Shown: piece by piece, positions 1-8,841 of the stretch
Layout: each line of letters starts with the position of its first letter
How positions within the stretch are numbered: the first letter of the stretch is position 1
Source of the DNA: CAVYXZ01 sp965223835
GTDB taxonomy: Bacteria; Chloroflexota; Anaerolineae; Aggregatilineales; Phototrophicaceae
DNA length: 64,000 bases
Reading direction: 5' to 3'
Assembly: GCA_965223835.1 (NCBI GenBank)
Contig: CBDCXQ010000001.1
Coordinates: 3,782,001-3,846,000, forward strand
Translations under genes and position numbers: made by a program
Notes under the pieces: generated by a model
What the model saw: the letters and a program-made list of their open reading frames with translations, nothing else
What the model was told of the DNA's origin: nothing
Database searches by the model: none

Positions 1-1193
1 CGGCCAATATCAAATGACTCACGCGTGATGACCTGCGCTTCGATGCGACCACCACCAATGCCCGCAACCGTCGCCGTGACTTCTACGGGTTGACTAAAAT
101 TGGGATCCAGCTTGCCGCCCAGACTAACCGTAATTTCGTTGCCAATACCCGCCTCAATCGCAGTGGAGACGGCGGCGGCATCAACCATCGGGACCAGCGC
201 CATTTGAGTAATCTGCTGCCGCAGCATTTCCGCCAGAATAGTAGTACTGTCACCGCTAGCACCGCCGAAGACGCTATCACCCGTGTCCGATAGCACTATG
301 AGGCCCTTCTCAGCAGCGACCGCCCGGCGAATCGCATCCGCCGGTGGGATGCTATCCTGTTTGGTGAACGCATCGCGTAGCTCCCAAGCTTTGTTCGCGA
401 GTTCACCAGCGAGGCGGTCTGCCAGACTGGGGTCATTATTGGTTACAACCACCGCTGCCCAGCCACCTTCAGGCACATCAAGCCAGGGCTGCATCGGGAA
501 AGGTGAGGCGGACACCACGCCAGGGCGCGTTTCCATCTCGCGGGCCAGATCAAACCAGACTTTCATCGGTCCTTTGCTGGTGAGAAATTGTTCCTGGTGC
601 GTGATAAGTGGGATTTTACGCCACGCCATCGTCGGCTTGATGTCGCCACGCAACAGATCGAACATTACTTTGCCGCTTAGCTTACCAGTATCTATTGGAT
701 CATGCGGTTGGGTGCGATGCCCCACCATCGCATCGGCATTATCCATGATTTGTTGCGTCAAGTTGGCATGATGATCGAGCGAAATGACAATAGGTACATC
801 ATCGCCGAGAATCTCCCGACTGATCGCCAGCAGATAGCCCTCAGTGTCCGGTTCGTTTTCAGCCTGGCCTGCGCCATGTAAATCAAAAAAGAACGCATCC
901 ACCGGTTTAGCCGCCTGCAATCCGGCCCGCAGCTTATCTTCAAAGTATTGCAAGGTCTCAGCAGTGATGATCCCACTGGCTCCAGCCCACCCACCAAACA
1001 GCGGCACGGGTGTCCAGTCAACCTGGGCTGCCTCGGCTGCTTCCAGAAAGCCTGCCGTCGCGCCAACCTCTGAAGAATTTTCGAGCATATCGCCGCCTTC
1101 GTGTAGGCTCAACAAACGAAATGTATCCAGGTTGGTTGGTACCGGGCTAAAGCTGCTGGTTTCCTGTCCAAATCTTGCGATTGCAATTCGCAT
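1..1193 (-). CDS. M81 family metallopeptidase (MlrC/DUF1485-like), C-terminus cut by window edge
   Basis: This reading frame runs unbroken from an ATG at 1193 off the left edge of the window (about 397 codons seen). The N-terminus (MRIAIARFGQETSSFSP) matches the usual start of the MlrC family. Two His/Asp motifs typical of the family are present: FFDLHGAG near residue 118 and SLDHHAN near residue 140. A later stretch reads VLSDTGDSVFGGASGD. MlrC of Sphingomonas is a zinc peptidase that degrades linearised microcystin peptides, but most relatives have unknown substrates, so only the family is claimed. The long plus-strand frames here are antisense shadows. The gene may be followed by further leftward genes outside the window. 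Confidence 0.88.
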   Translation of the reverse strand, partial: MRIAIARFGQETSSFSPVPTNLDTFRLLSLHEGGDMLENSSEVGATAGFLEAAEAAQVDWTPVPLFGGWAGASGIITAETLQYFEDKLRAGLQAAKPVDAFFFDLHGAGQAENEPDTEGYLLAISREILGDDVPIVISLDHHANLTQQIMDNADAMVGHRTQPHDPIDTGKLSGKVMFDLLRGDIKPTMAWRKIPLITHQEQFLTSKGPMKVWFDLAREMETRPGVVSASPFPMQPWLDVPEGGWAAVVVTNNDPSLADRLAGELANKAWELRDAFTKQDSIPPADAIRRAVAAEKGLIVLSDTGDSVFGGASGDSTTILAEMLRQQITQMALVPMVDAAAVSTAIEAGIGNEITVSLGGKLDPNFSQPVEVTATVAGIGGGRIEAQVITRESFDIG

Positions 1194-1305
1194 AACAAAT
1201 ACTCCCTGATCTTATCTGAGCCAGCGATGAAAATGTGTGATGCCATAACGTATCGTCGCAGGGCGGAGGCCGGAGACTAACCGCCCGTGCCTTAGGAGGG
1301 CGATT

Positions 1306-2199
1306 CTACCGCTCTAACGCCGACCGATCCCACCGCGCCAGTGTCGCACCTGCCGCATAGGTGTGCTGTAGAAATTCAAGCAGCAACCGTTCAGGGTCAT
1401 CCGCTTGTCGCACATCCTCGTGCTTCAGCAAGAACAAACCCATATTCGTGTCGAAGTAAGCTGTTGCTGGTTGCACTTCCGCCTGCCGAAATCCATCCGG
1501 TTCCGGCGCGGCATAGGCAAAGTAGGCTGCATCACCGATTTCCAGCGTTCCCGGCCAGAATCCAGCACTGATGACCGCATGGGAGTAGGCTTCACGCTGC
1601 ATATTGACCAGAAACGACCAATCACGCTCTGGCGCACGGTCGCCGGAAAAGCGCGTAATCGCCAGATCGAATCCCCCCCAGAAAAAATGCGATGGACTGC
1701 TCTTGCCGATAAATTCACCGCGAAACTTCTTAAAGACTCTATCAGTCCAGCGTAGTACGGTAAACCAGCGTTCGACAGCAACCGGCTCATAACTGGCATG
1801 AGTCGTATCGTCCGCGAACGGGATGGGGTCGGGAACTTCGACCGGCACCGGCCAAATAGAGACCTCAATCGCCAACGCCTCAAGTGCTGCCACAAACGCC
1901 TGGTAGAAGTCTGCCACCGACTGTGGCTCCAGTTTAATGGTTTCTACACGACCATCGCTGCAATTTATCGCAAATGTGTGGGTCAGAAAGTCGAATTCCA
2001 TATCGAACAGGGTCTTACCATCGGACATCGGCGTCGTATGCAGCCCGTGTATCGTCACATACAACGGCACATGCCACCAGTGATTCACCGGGGGCGCCAG
2101 CGCCAGCCGCACTTTACCAACCATTTGGGTCCACATGAGCAGTGTATCAAGCGTATCTTTCCAATCCGCAAGCGGCAAGGCGGGGAGTTCAAGTTTCAT
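1306..2199 (-). CDS. DUF5996 family protein
   Basis: A 297-residue soluble protein with the DUF5996 pattern: an opening Trp/Thr/Leu helix (LADWKDTLDTLLMWTQMVGK), then VRLALAPPVNHWWHVPLYV, a central FDLAITRFSGDRAP and a C-terminal FLQHTYAAGATLA. There is no signal peptide. The function of the family is unknown. The ATG at 2199 is chosen because GAAGAGAT lies just upstream and the homologous-looking region begins there; a longer frame to 2256 adds 19 residues that overlap a coding-like fragment. Leftward, same direction as the M81 gene, 112 bp apart. Confidence 0.82.
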   Translation of the reverse strand: MKLELPALPLADWKDTLDTLLMWTQMVGKVRLALAPPVNHWWHVPLYVTIHGLHTTPMSDGKTLFDMEFDFLTHTFAINCSDGRVETIKLEPQSVADFYQAFVAALEALAIEVSIWPVPVEVPDPIPFADDTTHASYEPVAVERWFTVLRWTDRVFKKFRGEFIGKSSPSHFFWGGFDLAITRFSGDRAPERDWSFLVNMQREAYSHAVISAGFWPGTLEIGDAAYFAYAAPEPDGFRQAEVQPATAYFDTNMGLFLLKHEDVRQADDPERLLLEFLQHTYAAGATLARWDRSALER

Positions 2200-2204
2200 G
2201 TTAA

Positions 2205-2386
2205 TTATCTCTTCAATCCAGCATTCAACAGTCGCCGAAATGGTAGCACGACACAAGCGCCGGTCGCCACTGCGATTTCAGAATCACCAATCTGGATCCA
2301 TAGCGAAGCGGGCTGTGGATTGAACATAACCGGTAAGGGCACACCGACCTGTGCGCCCTTTGCCCAAATTAACGCACCGCTATGCC
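2205..2386 (-). pseudogene. Coding-like fragment directly upstream of the DUF5996 gene
   Basis: The frame ends 5 bases before the DUF5996 start and reads like coding sequence for about 60 residues (for example HSGALIWAKGAQVGVPLPV, then IQIGDSEIAVATGACVVLPF). No convincing start codon or ribosome site is visible. Its upstream side runs into the dispersed repeat beginning at 2387. One reading is a small gene whose 5' end was replaced by the repeat. Another is a short peptide from an internal GTG or ATG. A chance frame is also possible. I do not recognise it. Confidence 0.25.
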
Positions 2387-2508
2387 AGTAGTCGAAAGTC
2401 TTTAGTCTACAGTCCATAGTCAAAAGACAGAAAACTTTACCCATCAAACGGAACCCACAACTCGTATGGTCCCGACTATTGACCAGGGACTAACAACCAA
2501 TGACTTAG
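2387..2508 (+). repeat. Dispersed ~120 bp repeat, copy A (inverted relative to copy B at 21603-21723)
   Basis: The 122-base segment matches the reverse complement of 21603-21723 at about 90% by hand alignment, with roughly a dozen substitutions and one single-base gap. It contains recurring GACTA-type words such as AGTCTTTAGTC, AGTCCATAGTC and CGACTATTGACC. It lies between two leftward genes and overlaps the last four bases of the SH3b gene stop region. No protein is encoded. It could be a small non-autonomous mobile element or a dispersed intergenic family; no clear terminal inverted repeats are visible. Confidence 0.8.
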
Positions 2509-3728
2509 TTCCGCGTAATGCTCAGCGGCACGGTATTGCTGCAGGTACGGCCGCTGATGACGCCGGTCAACAAAGCTTCGCCGGTGAATTGGGTGGATGA
2601 AACCGGTCGAATAATGAACTGTAGTGAGTTGCCGTTGGCTAAGGTGAAAATGCCGCTAAAGACGCCGGGTTGAATCTGGTTGAAGCGGTTGCCGTCCATA
2701 ATCACAGTTGAACCCCGAACCGATAAATTGACGACATCGGGCGTCCAGCCGGGCGAAAAATCAACAGTGCCCTGCACGTCCAGGCAGGATGCCTTGCCCG
2801 TCGCTGCATAGTTGATGGTCCATAAACCAGGGATAGCACTTACCGGACCGCCACTGCTCTGGTTGCTCTCACTATTGCCACTGTCATCACCGGCATCATT
2901 ATTGGCTGGGGGTGGGGCCTGGGGAACAATTGGAATAATAGGCGGCGCTGCCGCTTCACCAACATTGGCACAATCCCCTTCAGTATCGACTGCCTCGGCA
3001 GCAACCCAGGCTTCTGCCGCAGCGGCGTTCGGCGCGGCAGTGGCTTTATCTAGTTGGAACCAGGTGCTGCCATCATCAGCTTCGGCACTGCCCAATGGCG
3101 GGAAATCCACATTAGCCGGCATGAACGCATAAACAGTTCGATTCGTACCGGGTCCAACCCGCAATTGAACCGTATTGGCGCTGGTCGTGCTGATGCTACA
3201 GGCCTCAGCACCGCCGTTATCTATTGAGTCGGCTTCAAACGACTCGGCAATCGCCAGTGTTAGATCTTCAATTGCGTTGATCGGACCCAAACCATCCATT
3301 GCTACAAATGTGGCGTCACTCAACGACAGCACCAGCGCTAAACCGGCCTGATCTTCACCGCCAGCATAGCTATAAGCCAACGCCTCGATATTTCCCACCA
3401 GCGCGGTTTCAAAATCATCTTCGGTGACTTCCAATTCACCTTCAAAGAGGAAGTCAACCCACCAAAACATCACATCAACCGGGGTAGCATCTTCAGCAAG
3501 CCCCGACTCTTCGAGGATGAATGGGGTATTGGCGATCAGTAGTTCACTCTCGTCAGGCAGGGTAACGACGATAAGATCAGCAAGCGCCTTATCAACCTGG
3601 ACAGCGCCGTCTGTAGGGTAAGCAAACGTCACACCGTTGTCAAATGTGTAGGATTCATCAAGGTCTTGTGCACTCAAGGGCAGCAAGCTCGACACCAGCA
3701 TCAACAAAATAACGAAAGAAATTCGCAT
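2505..3728 (-). CDS. Secreted SH3b-domain protein
   Basis: 407 residues. A classical signal peptide (MRISFVILLMLVSSLLPLSA) is followed by a PsbP-like or unknown N-terminal region. An SH3b domain lies at about 177-255 (CSISTTSANTVQLRVGPGTN). A Pro/Asn/Ser-rich linker at about 260-300 leads to a C-terminal beta-rich domain of unknown family. It is probably exported to the cell surface, where SH3b modules usually bind wall or matrix polymers. The start is an ATG with GAGGAA upstream. The domain plan resembles the lipoprotein at 21849-23069, but this protein lacks a lipobox. Confidence 0.8.
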   Translation of the reverse strand: MRISFVILLMLVSSLLPLSAQDLDESYTFDNGVTFAYPTDGAVQVDKALADLIVVTLPDESELLIANTPFILEESGLAEDATPVDVMFWWVDFLFEGELEVTEDDFETALVGNIEALAYSYAGGEDQAGLALVLSLSDATFVAMDGLGPINAIEDLTLAIAESFEADSIDNGGAEACSISTTSANTVQLRVGPGTNRTVYAFMPANVDFPPLGSAEADDGSTWFQLDKATAAPNAAAAEAWVAAEAVDTEGDCANVGEAAAPPIIPIVPQAPPPANNDAGDDSGNSESNQSSGGPVSAIPGLWTINYAATGKASCLDVQGTVDFSPGWTPDVVNLSVRGSTVIMDGNRFNQIQPGVFSGIFTLANGNSLQFIIRPVSSTQFTGEALLTGVISGRTCSNTVPLSITRN

Positions 3729-3977
3729 AGGATTCCTCAGCGTAAAAGATGTTACTTATATTATAAAATGGACGTTAGAGGGTATTACTTAAGGTGGATC
3801 CAAATTGGTGTAACGCCCGGTATTCTCCCATCTCATTATCATTCTTTGTGCGCTCTCCTTTATCTTCCACGAATTGAAACGGAATTCCATTGACCAGTTG
3901 ATTCCACCGCATATTAATAGGTCAATGACCCGCGTGGTTTCCCAAACCAGAATCGAACATTTGAAAATACACCTTAT

Positions 3978-3986
3978 TGTTATAAT
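3978..3986 (+). promoter_or_regulatory. Extended -10 promoter for the aldehyde dehydrogenase gene
   Basis: TGTTATAAT is an extended -10 box (TGn plus TATAAT). It ends 22 bases before the ATG at 4008 and leaves a short leader with AGGAG. A TTGAAA upstream is only 14 bases away, too close for a standard -35, so the extended -10 is the main evidence. The identical nine bases occur before the gene at 18379. Confidence 0.55.
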
Positions 3987-4007
3987 TGTAATGACACAGG
4001 AGTACAC

Positions 4008-5390
4008 ATGGCAGCAGAGACAAAGATCAAAAATCCTTTTGATGACCGAGTCATTGCCTCCGTTCCGATATTTGATGCAGATCAGGTTCAGGCGACAATC
4101 GCACGCGCTACCGCCGCCGCCCAGGTGATAGCACGACTACCGACACATGAACGCGGTGGCATCCTGAACCGGGCAGCCCAGTTAATCACAGATAACGCGG
4201 ATTCGCTGACCCGGTTGATGGTGCGCGAGAGCGGCAAACCGTTGAAATATGCCCGCAACGAAGTAGCGCGAACCGTAGAGACCTTTACGTTTGCGGCGGA
4301 TGAAGCACGCCGTTTGCACGGCGAAACCATTCCAATGGATGCCGCGCGGAACGGCATCGGACGTATTGGCTATTACGTGCGAGAGCCAGTCGGGGTTGTT
4401 GCGGCAATTACGCCATTCAACTTTCCCCTTAATCTGGCGGCCCACAAAGTCGCCCCCGCCATTGCTGCCGGTTGTGCAATGGTCCTCAAACCTTCTCCAC
4501 TCACGCCACCGACGGCCTTGCGACTGGGAGATATTTTAGAAGAAGCCGGTTTACCTCCTGGCGTGCTGGAGATCGTGCTGGGGGGTGCAGATGTGGGGCA
4601 CTGGCTCATAACGGATCCACGCATCGCCATGATCTCATTTTCGGGCAGTCATGAGGTTGCTCAGCAAATAACCCAGGTAGCTGGTTTGCGTCAGGTCATG
4701 CTCGAATTAGGCGGGAATGCCGCAACCATCCTCGAGCAAGACGCCGACCTTGACCAGGCAGTTGAGCGAACAATCTTCGGTAGTTTTGCTTACAGTGGTC
4801 AGACCTGCATGAGTGTACAGCGCATTTATGTTCAACGCAGCGTATTCGATCAATTTCGCCACGCCTTTTTAGATGCCACTGCGGAACTCATATTGGGGAA
4901 CCCCTTAAATGAAACCACCGACGTCGGCCCCGTGATTAACGATGTCACCGCGGACCGGGTCATTGACTGGGTGAATCACGCCATAGGTGAAGGGGCCTGG
5001 CTGCTGGCAGGCGGTGAGCGCGAGGGCCGGATTATCGCACCAATGGTCCTGGGAAATGTTGATGAGGACATGAAGGTGATGCGTGACGAGATTTTTGGCC
5101 CGGTGGTAAGCCTTATCCCCTATGACACATTTGACGAGGCGCTAAACCTGGTGAATAACTCGCCGTTTGGATTGCAGGCCGGTGTGTATACCCGTGACCT
5201 CGATAAGGCGCTACGGGCCGTCCATTGCTTGCATGTTGGCGGCGTCATCATCAACGATGTTCCCAGTTATCGGGTTGATCAGATGCCGTATGGCGGCGTG
5301 AAACAGTCGGGCATCGGTCGCGAAGGCCCACGCTTTGCGGTCGAAGCCATGACAACGCTCAAAATGGTGGTCATAAATACCGGGATCTGA
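4008..5390 (+). CDS. NAD(P)-dependent aldehyde dehydrogenase family protein
   Basis: 460 residues, the usual ALDH length. Seen in order: NAD-binding VAAITPFNFPLN and VLKPSPLTPP, the general-base glutamate in LELGGN (Glu233), the nucleophile in YSGQTCMSVQR (Cys267), and late EIFGPVVSLIPY and PYGGVKQSGIGREG motifs. It oxidises an aldehyde to the acid. The sequence pattern is closest to lactaldehyde or glyceraldehyde-3-phosphate (non-phosphorylating) type subfamilies, which I cannot separate by eye. The start has AGGAG at good spacing and a promoter just upstream. It is followed 72 bases later by the DUF4203 gene. Confidence 0.92.
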   Translation: MAAETKIKNPFDDRVIASVPIFDADQVQATIARATAAAQVIARLPTHERGGILNRAAQLITDNADSLTRLMVRESGKPLKYARNEVARTVETFTFAADEARRLHGETIPMDAARNGIGRIGYYVREPVGVVAAITPFNFPLNLAAHKVAPAIAAGCAMVLKPSPLTPPTALRLGDILEEAGLPPGVLEIVLGGADVGHWLITDPRIAMISFSGSHEVAQQITQVAGLRQVMLELGGNAATILEQDADLDQAVERTIFGSFAYSGQTCMSVQRIYVQRSVFDQFRHAFLDATAELILGNPLNETTDVGPVINDVTADRVIDWVNHAIGEGAWLLAGGEREGRIIAPMVLGNVDEDMKVMRDEIFGPVVSLIPYDTFDEALNLVNNSPFGLQAGVYTRDLDKALRAVHCLHVGGVIINDVPSYRVDQMPYGGVKQSGIGREGPRFAVEAMTTLKMVVINTGI

Positions 5391-5462
5391 TTTCCGCTTG
5401 TGAGCCTGCGCTGAACTCTGTATCATGCAGATGTCAGATAGCACCAGCCAAGGGAATTATCT

Positions 5463-6044
5463 ATGGCGGTAACGGTCATCGGTGGTGTCATTATCACCGC
5501 CTACGGCATTATCAACTGCTTTTTCGGTTATCGATTTTTTCAGATTCTATTGGGCATCTGGGGTTTCTTCCTGGGCGGCGCCGTAGGTGTATCATTGACC
5601 GCCGAAGCAGCGCCCATTGCTGTGCTTATCGCCGGCGTGGTCGGGGCGCTTATGGGCGCTGTGTTAATCTATTTTTTGTTTCGCCTCGGATTATTCTTAA
5701 TCGGGGCCATTCTCGGTTATGCTCTCACGACCGCGCTCCTAACAGCACTGGGCATCAACGAGAATGTGTTTATGTTCTCGGTGTTCGGCGGTGCGTTTTT
5801 TGGCGTCCTGGCCTTGTTGCTCAAAAACTTTTTCGTCATCCTCATCACGGCCTTCAGTGGGGCATCCACCATCATAGTCGGTGTCACGCTCTTGCTTGAT
5901 GGCGACCGGATGGCGAACGCCTTCGTTGCCCGCCAGTTCACAACCACGCCTGACACCCCGTCGTCTCTCATCAGCATCCTATGGCTATTATTGGCGATCA
6001 CGGGCATGGTGATCCAACAGCGGAGTCGCCGCCCCAGATACTGA
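5463..6044 (+). CDS. DUF4203 (TMEM198-like) multi-pass membrane protein
   Basis: 193 residues with about six or seven hydrophobic segments from residue 3 to 187. Gly-rich helices (WGFFLGGAVGV, VGALMGAVLIYFL, GGAFFGVLALLL) are typical of the DUF4203/TM198 fold. Cytoplasmic-membrane location is clear; function is unknown. AAGGGA precedes the ATG. The stop overlaps the start of the deiminase gene by one base (TGATG), so the two are probably translated together. Confidence 0.85.
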   Translation: MAVTVIGGVIITAYGIINCFFGYRFFQILLGIWGFFLGGAVGVSLTAEAAPIAVLIAGVVGALMGAVLIYFLFRLGLFLIGAILGYALTTALLTALGINENVFMFSVFGGAFFGVLALLLKNFFVILITAFSGASTIIVGVTLLLDGDRMANAFVARQFTTTPDTPSSLISILWLLLAITGMVIQQRSRRPRY

Positions 6045-7297
6045 TGTCCGATTTCAGGTTTCAATATATCCCCTATCCGCTGTGGCGGCGGCGCTGGCCG
6101 CTCCCGGTGCAACCGTTGGTGCGTCAGTTGTGCCGCCCGTTCTATCCAGTTGATGCCGATACTAATCCGCCCACCACGCCCCGGCAAATGGCCCGTTATC
6201 TACTGCGCTGGCGGTTATTAGATGGTCTGGGCGAACGTGAACTACGAAGCCGCCTGGCTGATGAACCGGTCAATGTCGAACTCACCCGCGCTGATGCGGA
6301 ACCCCTTGTCGCGCCGGATAGTCAAATACGCTTGCCTGCCCAGTGGGAACCGGTTGAGACGGTGCTGCTTACCTGGCCGGTATTGTATCCACCGCTATGG
6401 ACACTGTATGTGGAACTGGTGGCCGCGATTGCACCAGTGGCGACGGTAACGATCATCATCCCCCGGCCTACCTGGGCCAGCGGCATCCGGTTATATTTGC
6501 AGCAGCACGGCCAATCCAACCTTGATAACCTGCGCTTCTTGAATCTGCCAACTGATGACATCTGGATCCGCGATTACGGACCAATGGTTGGGTTCAATCC
6601 GGCGGGAGAGCGCGTGGCCGTTCATGCCAATTATCATCCATTGCCAAATTATCCTCAAACAAGTGACGACGCGATGCCCGCACGCTGGGCAGCCCATGAA
6701 AATATCCCGGCGCAAGCCCTGTCGCTGTACACTGAAGGGGGCAACCTCTGGTCCGATGGCAACGGCACCTTGCTCATGAGCGACGCTTACCAGCGGCAGG
6801 CAACCCTCACACGCTCCGCGTTGGACCAGCAACTTCATTCCGTTTTTGCTTTCAATAAGTTGATTATCGTGCCGCACCTGGATGAGGAAGAAACCGGTCA
6901 TATTGATTTGATCCTCAAGTTAGCTGACCAACAGACAGTACTCATCACGGAACCAGGACAGTCAATTAATGCCCACCATCTCGCCGAAGCTGCACGGCTG
7001 CTGCGGGAGACGACGAATGCTCGGGGTCAACATTATGTGGTATGGGAACTACCCGCTCTAAAACCCTATTACAACTGGGGCCTGTTTCCGATCTGGCGCA
7101 GTTATACCAATGCTCTTACCGTCAATGGGCGCGTGCTGGTGCCCATATTTGGCGATAAAGCTGATGATGTTGCACTGGCTCTCTATGAGCAAGCACTGCC
7201 AAACTTTGAAATCATCCCCATCAATTGTCAAACGATCATCAATGGCGGCGGCGCGGTCCACTGCATAACCAAAGAAATACCGACTTCCTTAAAATAG
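6044..7297 (+). CDS. Agmatine deiminase / peptidyl-arginine deiminase family enzyme
   Basis: 417 residues from the coupled ATG. The guanidine-modifying fold starts near residue 84 (IRLPAQWEPVETVLLTWP). Family motifs are clear: TDDIWIRDYGP, EGGN, TGHIDL, and GGGAVHCITKEIP containing the catalytic Cys407. The agmatine enzyme turns agmatine into N-carbamoylputrescine plus ammonia. About 80 residues (PLWRRRWPLPVQPLVRQL and on) precede the domain and are not part of the standard enzyme. An alternative upstream start in the same frame would lie inside the DUF4203 gene. No N-carbamoylputrescine amidase (aguB) is next to it, so the pathway role is unproven. Confidence 0.88.
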   Translation: MSDFRFQYIPYPLWRRRWPLPVQPLVRQLCRPFYPVDADTNPPTTPRQMARYLLRWRLLDGLGERELRSRLADEPVNVELTRADAEPLVAPDSQIRLPAQWEPVETVLLTWPVLYPPLWTLYVELVAAIAPVATVTIIIPRPTWASGIRLYLQQHGQSNLDNLRFLNLPTDDIWIRDYGPMVGFNPAGERVAVHANYHPLPNYPQTSDDAMPARWAAHENIPAQALSLYTEGGNLWSDGNGTLLMSDAYQRQATLTRSALDQQLHSVFAFNKLIIVPHLDEEETGHIDLILKLADQQTVLITEPGQSINAHHLAEAARLLRETTNARGQHYVVWELPALKPYYNWGLFPIWRSYTNALTVNGRVLVPIFGDKADDVALALYEQALPNFEIIPINCQTIINGGGAVHCITKEIPTSLK

Positions 7298-7397
7298 CGT
7301 TGTTTTCACAAATTATTCAGGAATAACACGCCTTTCTTTTGGGCTTTGTTAGTTACTCCCCCTTTATATTAAAGATAGGCAAGTTAGAGGGTTGAGT

Positions 7398-7841
7398 ATG
7401 ACGATACAAGTGTATTGGTGTGAAAAGCAAACTGCTGTCGTCCATTGGACTATCGAGGGTCAATGGAACTGGGTGCATATGCGGCGGGCGCTTGACGCCA
7501 CGCGCAAACTCGGAGAGGCGCATAAAGGGCGAGTCGACCTGGTAATTGATTTGCGCGAGATGGGCTTACCCCCGGCTAACCTCATTGGTGGGCTAAGAGC
7601 GTTGACTGATATGGATTTGTCCTTTCGCGAAGGCGGTATCAATGTGCTAATCGGGATGGACTACTATCTAAAACTTTTGTGGAGTGTATTGTCTATACAA
7701 ATGCCTATGGATTGGCAAATCCAGTGCGCCGACTCGATGGCGGAAGCGCAGGCGATAATCGACAAAAGTCGAAAGCAATCGAACTCAGGGGACAATGCAC
7801 TTAAATTGGTGGCTCCCACCCAGAAATCCGTAACCTCTTGA
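7398..7841 (+). CDS. STAS-like small protein, function unknown
   Basis: 147 residues from ATG 7398, preceded by GAGG; a TTG six bases earlier is too close to the ribosome site. The alternation of strands and helices (TAVVHWTIEGQWNWVHMRRA, then VDLVIDLREMGLPP, then INVLIGMDYYLKLLWSVL) resembles a STAS or SpoIIAA-like fold. No phospho-acceptor serine can be assigned. The glycosylase gene follows after 24 bases in the same direction, so they are probably co-transcribed. Family assignment is an impression of the pattern only. Confidence 0.7.
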   Translation: MTIQVYWCEKQTAVVHWTIEGQWNWVHMRRALDATRKLGEAHKGRVDLVIDLREMGLPPANLIGGLRALTDMDLSFREGGINVLIGMDYYLKLLWSVLSIQMPMDWQIQCADSMAEAQAIIDKSRKQSNSGDNALKLVAPTQKSVTS

Positions 7842-7865
7842 TTCAAGGTCGCAACCCATCTGTTT

Positions 7866-8741
7866 ATGATACCACTTGCAACACCAGCGGATTTTCAGTT
7901 TCGCACCACCCTCTTCAGTCATGGCTGGTACCAACTGCCACCCTTCAGTTTTCAGGCGACTGATCGCCTTTGGCTGCGCCGTATCGAACGCCTGACGCCA
8001 GATTTATTGGTTCAATTGCACATCGAGCCTCATGCAGACAATCTTTACATTACGCCTGATAAACAACTGAACCCTGCTCAGATCGTCACCGCGCAAGCGA
8101 TTGTACGCCATTGTCTGTGCCTCGACTGCAATATGCAACCGTTTTATACCTTCCTGCGCGATTATCCCGAATATCAATGGGTTGCAACGCGGGGCGCAGG
8201 CCGCTTACTGCGGTCGCCAACGGTCTGGGAAGATCTGGCGAAGACGCTGCTGACGACGAATACGACCTGGACCATGACCCGACAGATGGTCGCCCGGTTG
8301 ACAGCACTTGGACCAGCCCACAGCGACGGTCATGCGTTCCCTACCCCGCACGAAATTGCTGCTTATACCCCCGAAAGCCTTAACGAAAGGGTACGGGCTG
8401 GTTATCGGGGAGCCTATCTGCACGAACTGGCAACCCGCATCGCCGCCGGTGCAATTGATGTCGAAAGCTGGTCAAATAGCGACCAAACGACAGCAGCGCT
8501 TTATCAGCAAATTCGAAGCCTTAAGGGGTTTGGCGATTACGCAGCAGGGAGTGTATTGCGCCTGTTGAGACGCCATGACTACCTGGGTATCGATTCGGTT
8601 GCGCGGGATATGTTTCGTCAAAAGTATAACAACGGCGACAGAGCGACTGATGCCGCTATCCGTGCGCATTACGAACCGTTTGGCATCTGGCGGGGTTTGG
8701 ACATGTGGATGGACGTCATTGCTGCGGATTACACAGCCTGA
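7866..8741 (+). CDS. HhH-GPD superfamily DNA glycosylase-like protein
   Basis: 291 residues. The C-terminal half carries the helix-hairpin-helix and catalytic loop: LKGFGDYAAGSVLRLLRRHDY followed by LGIDSVARD, where the Asp fits the GPD catalytic position. The N-terminal half (FRTTLFSHGWYQLPPF) resembles the AlkA/OGG1-like N-terminal domain. These enzymes remove damaged bases in base excision repair. There is no 4Cys iron-sulfur motif at the C-terminus, so it is not a MutY/Nth type. The ribosome site is weak; the ATG at 7866 is the natural start. Confidence 0.82.
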   Translation: MIPLATPADFQFRTTLFSHGWYQLPPFSFQATDRLWLRRIERLTPDLLVQLHIEPHADNLYITPDKQLNPAQIVTAQAIVRHCLCLDCNMQPFYTFLRDYPEYQWVATRGAGRLLRSPTVWEDLAKTLLTTNTTWTMTRQMVARLTALGPAHSDGHAFPTPHEIAAYTPESLNERVRAGYRGAYLHELATRIAAGAIDVESWSNSDQTTAALYQQIRSLKGFGDYAAGSVLRLLRRHDYLGIDSVARDMFRQKYNNGDRATDAAIRAHYEPFGIWRGLDMWMDVIAADYTA

Positions 8742-8841
8742 CGCTGTATAATTGCTGGAATACATACTATCTAGCCATCACGGCAGACGCGATAAGCGTG
8801 TCTCCTGTATACACTGAAGCCAACCCCACCAAGGAGTCGAT

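Noticed and set aside
3789..4007. 72-codon minus-strand frame between the SH3b and aldehyde dehydrogenase genes
   Set aside because: No ribosome site, unusual composition (many Ile, Cys, Trp), and it covers the promoter region of the dehydrogenase gene.
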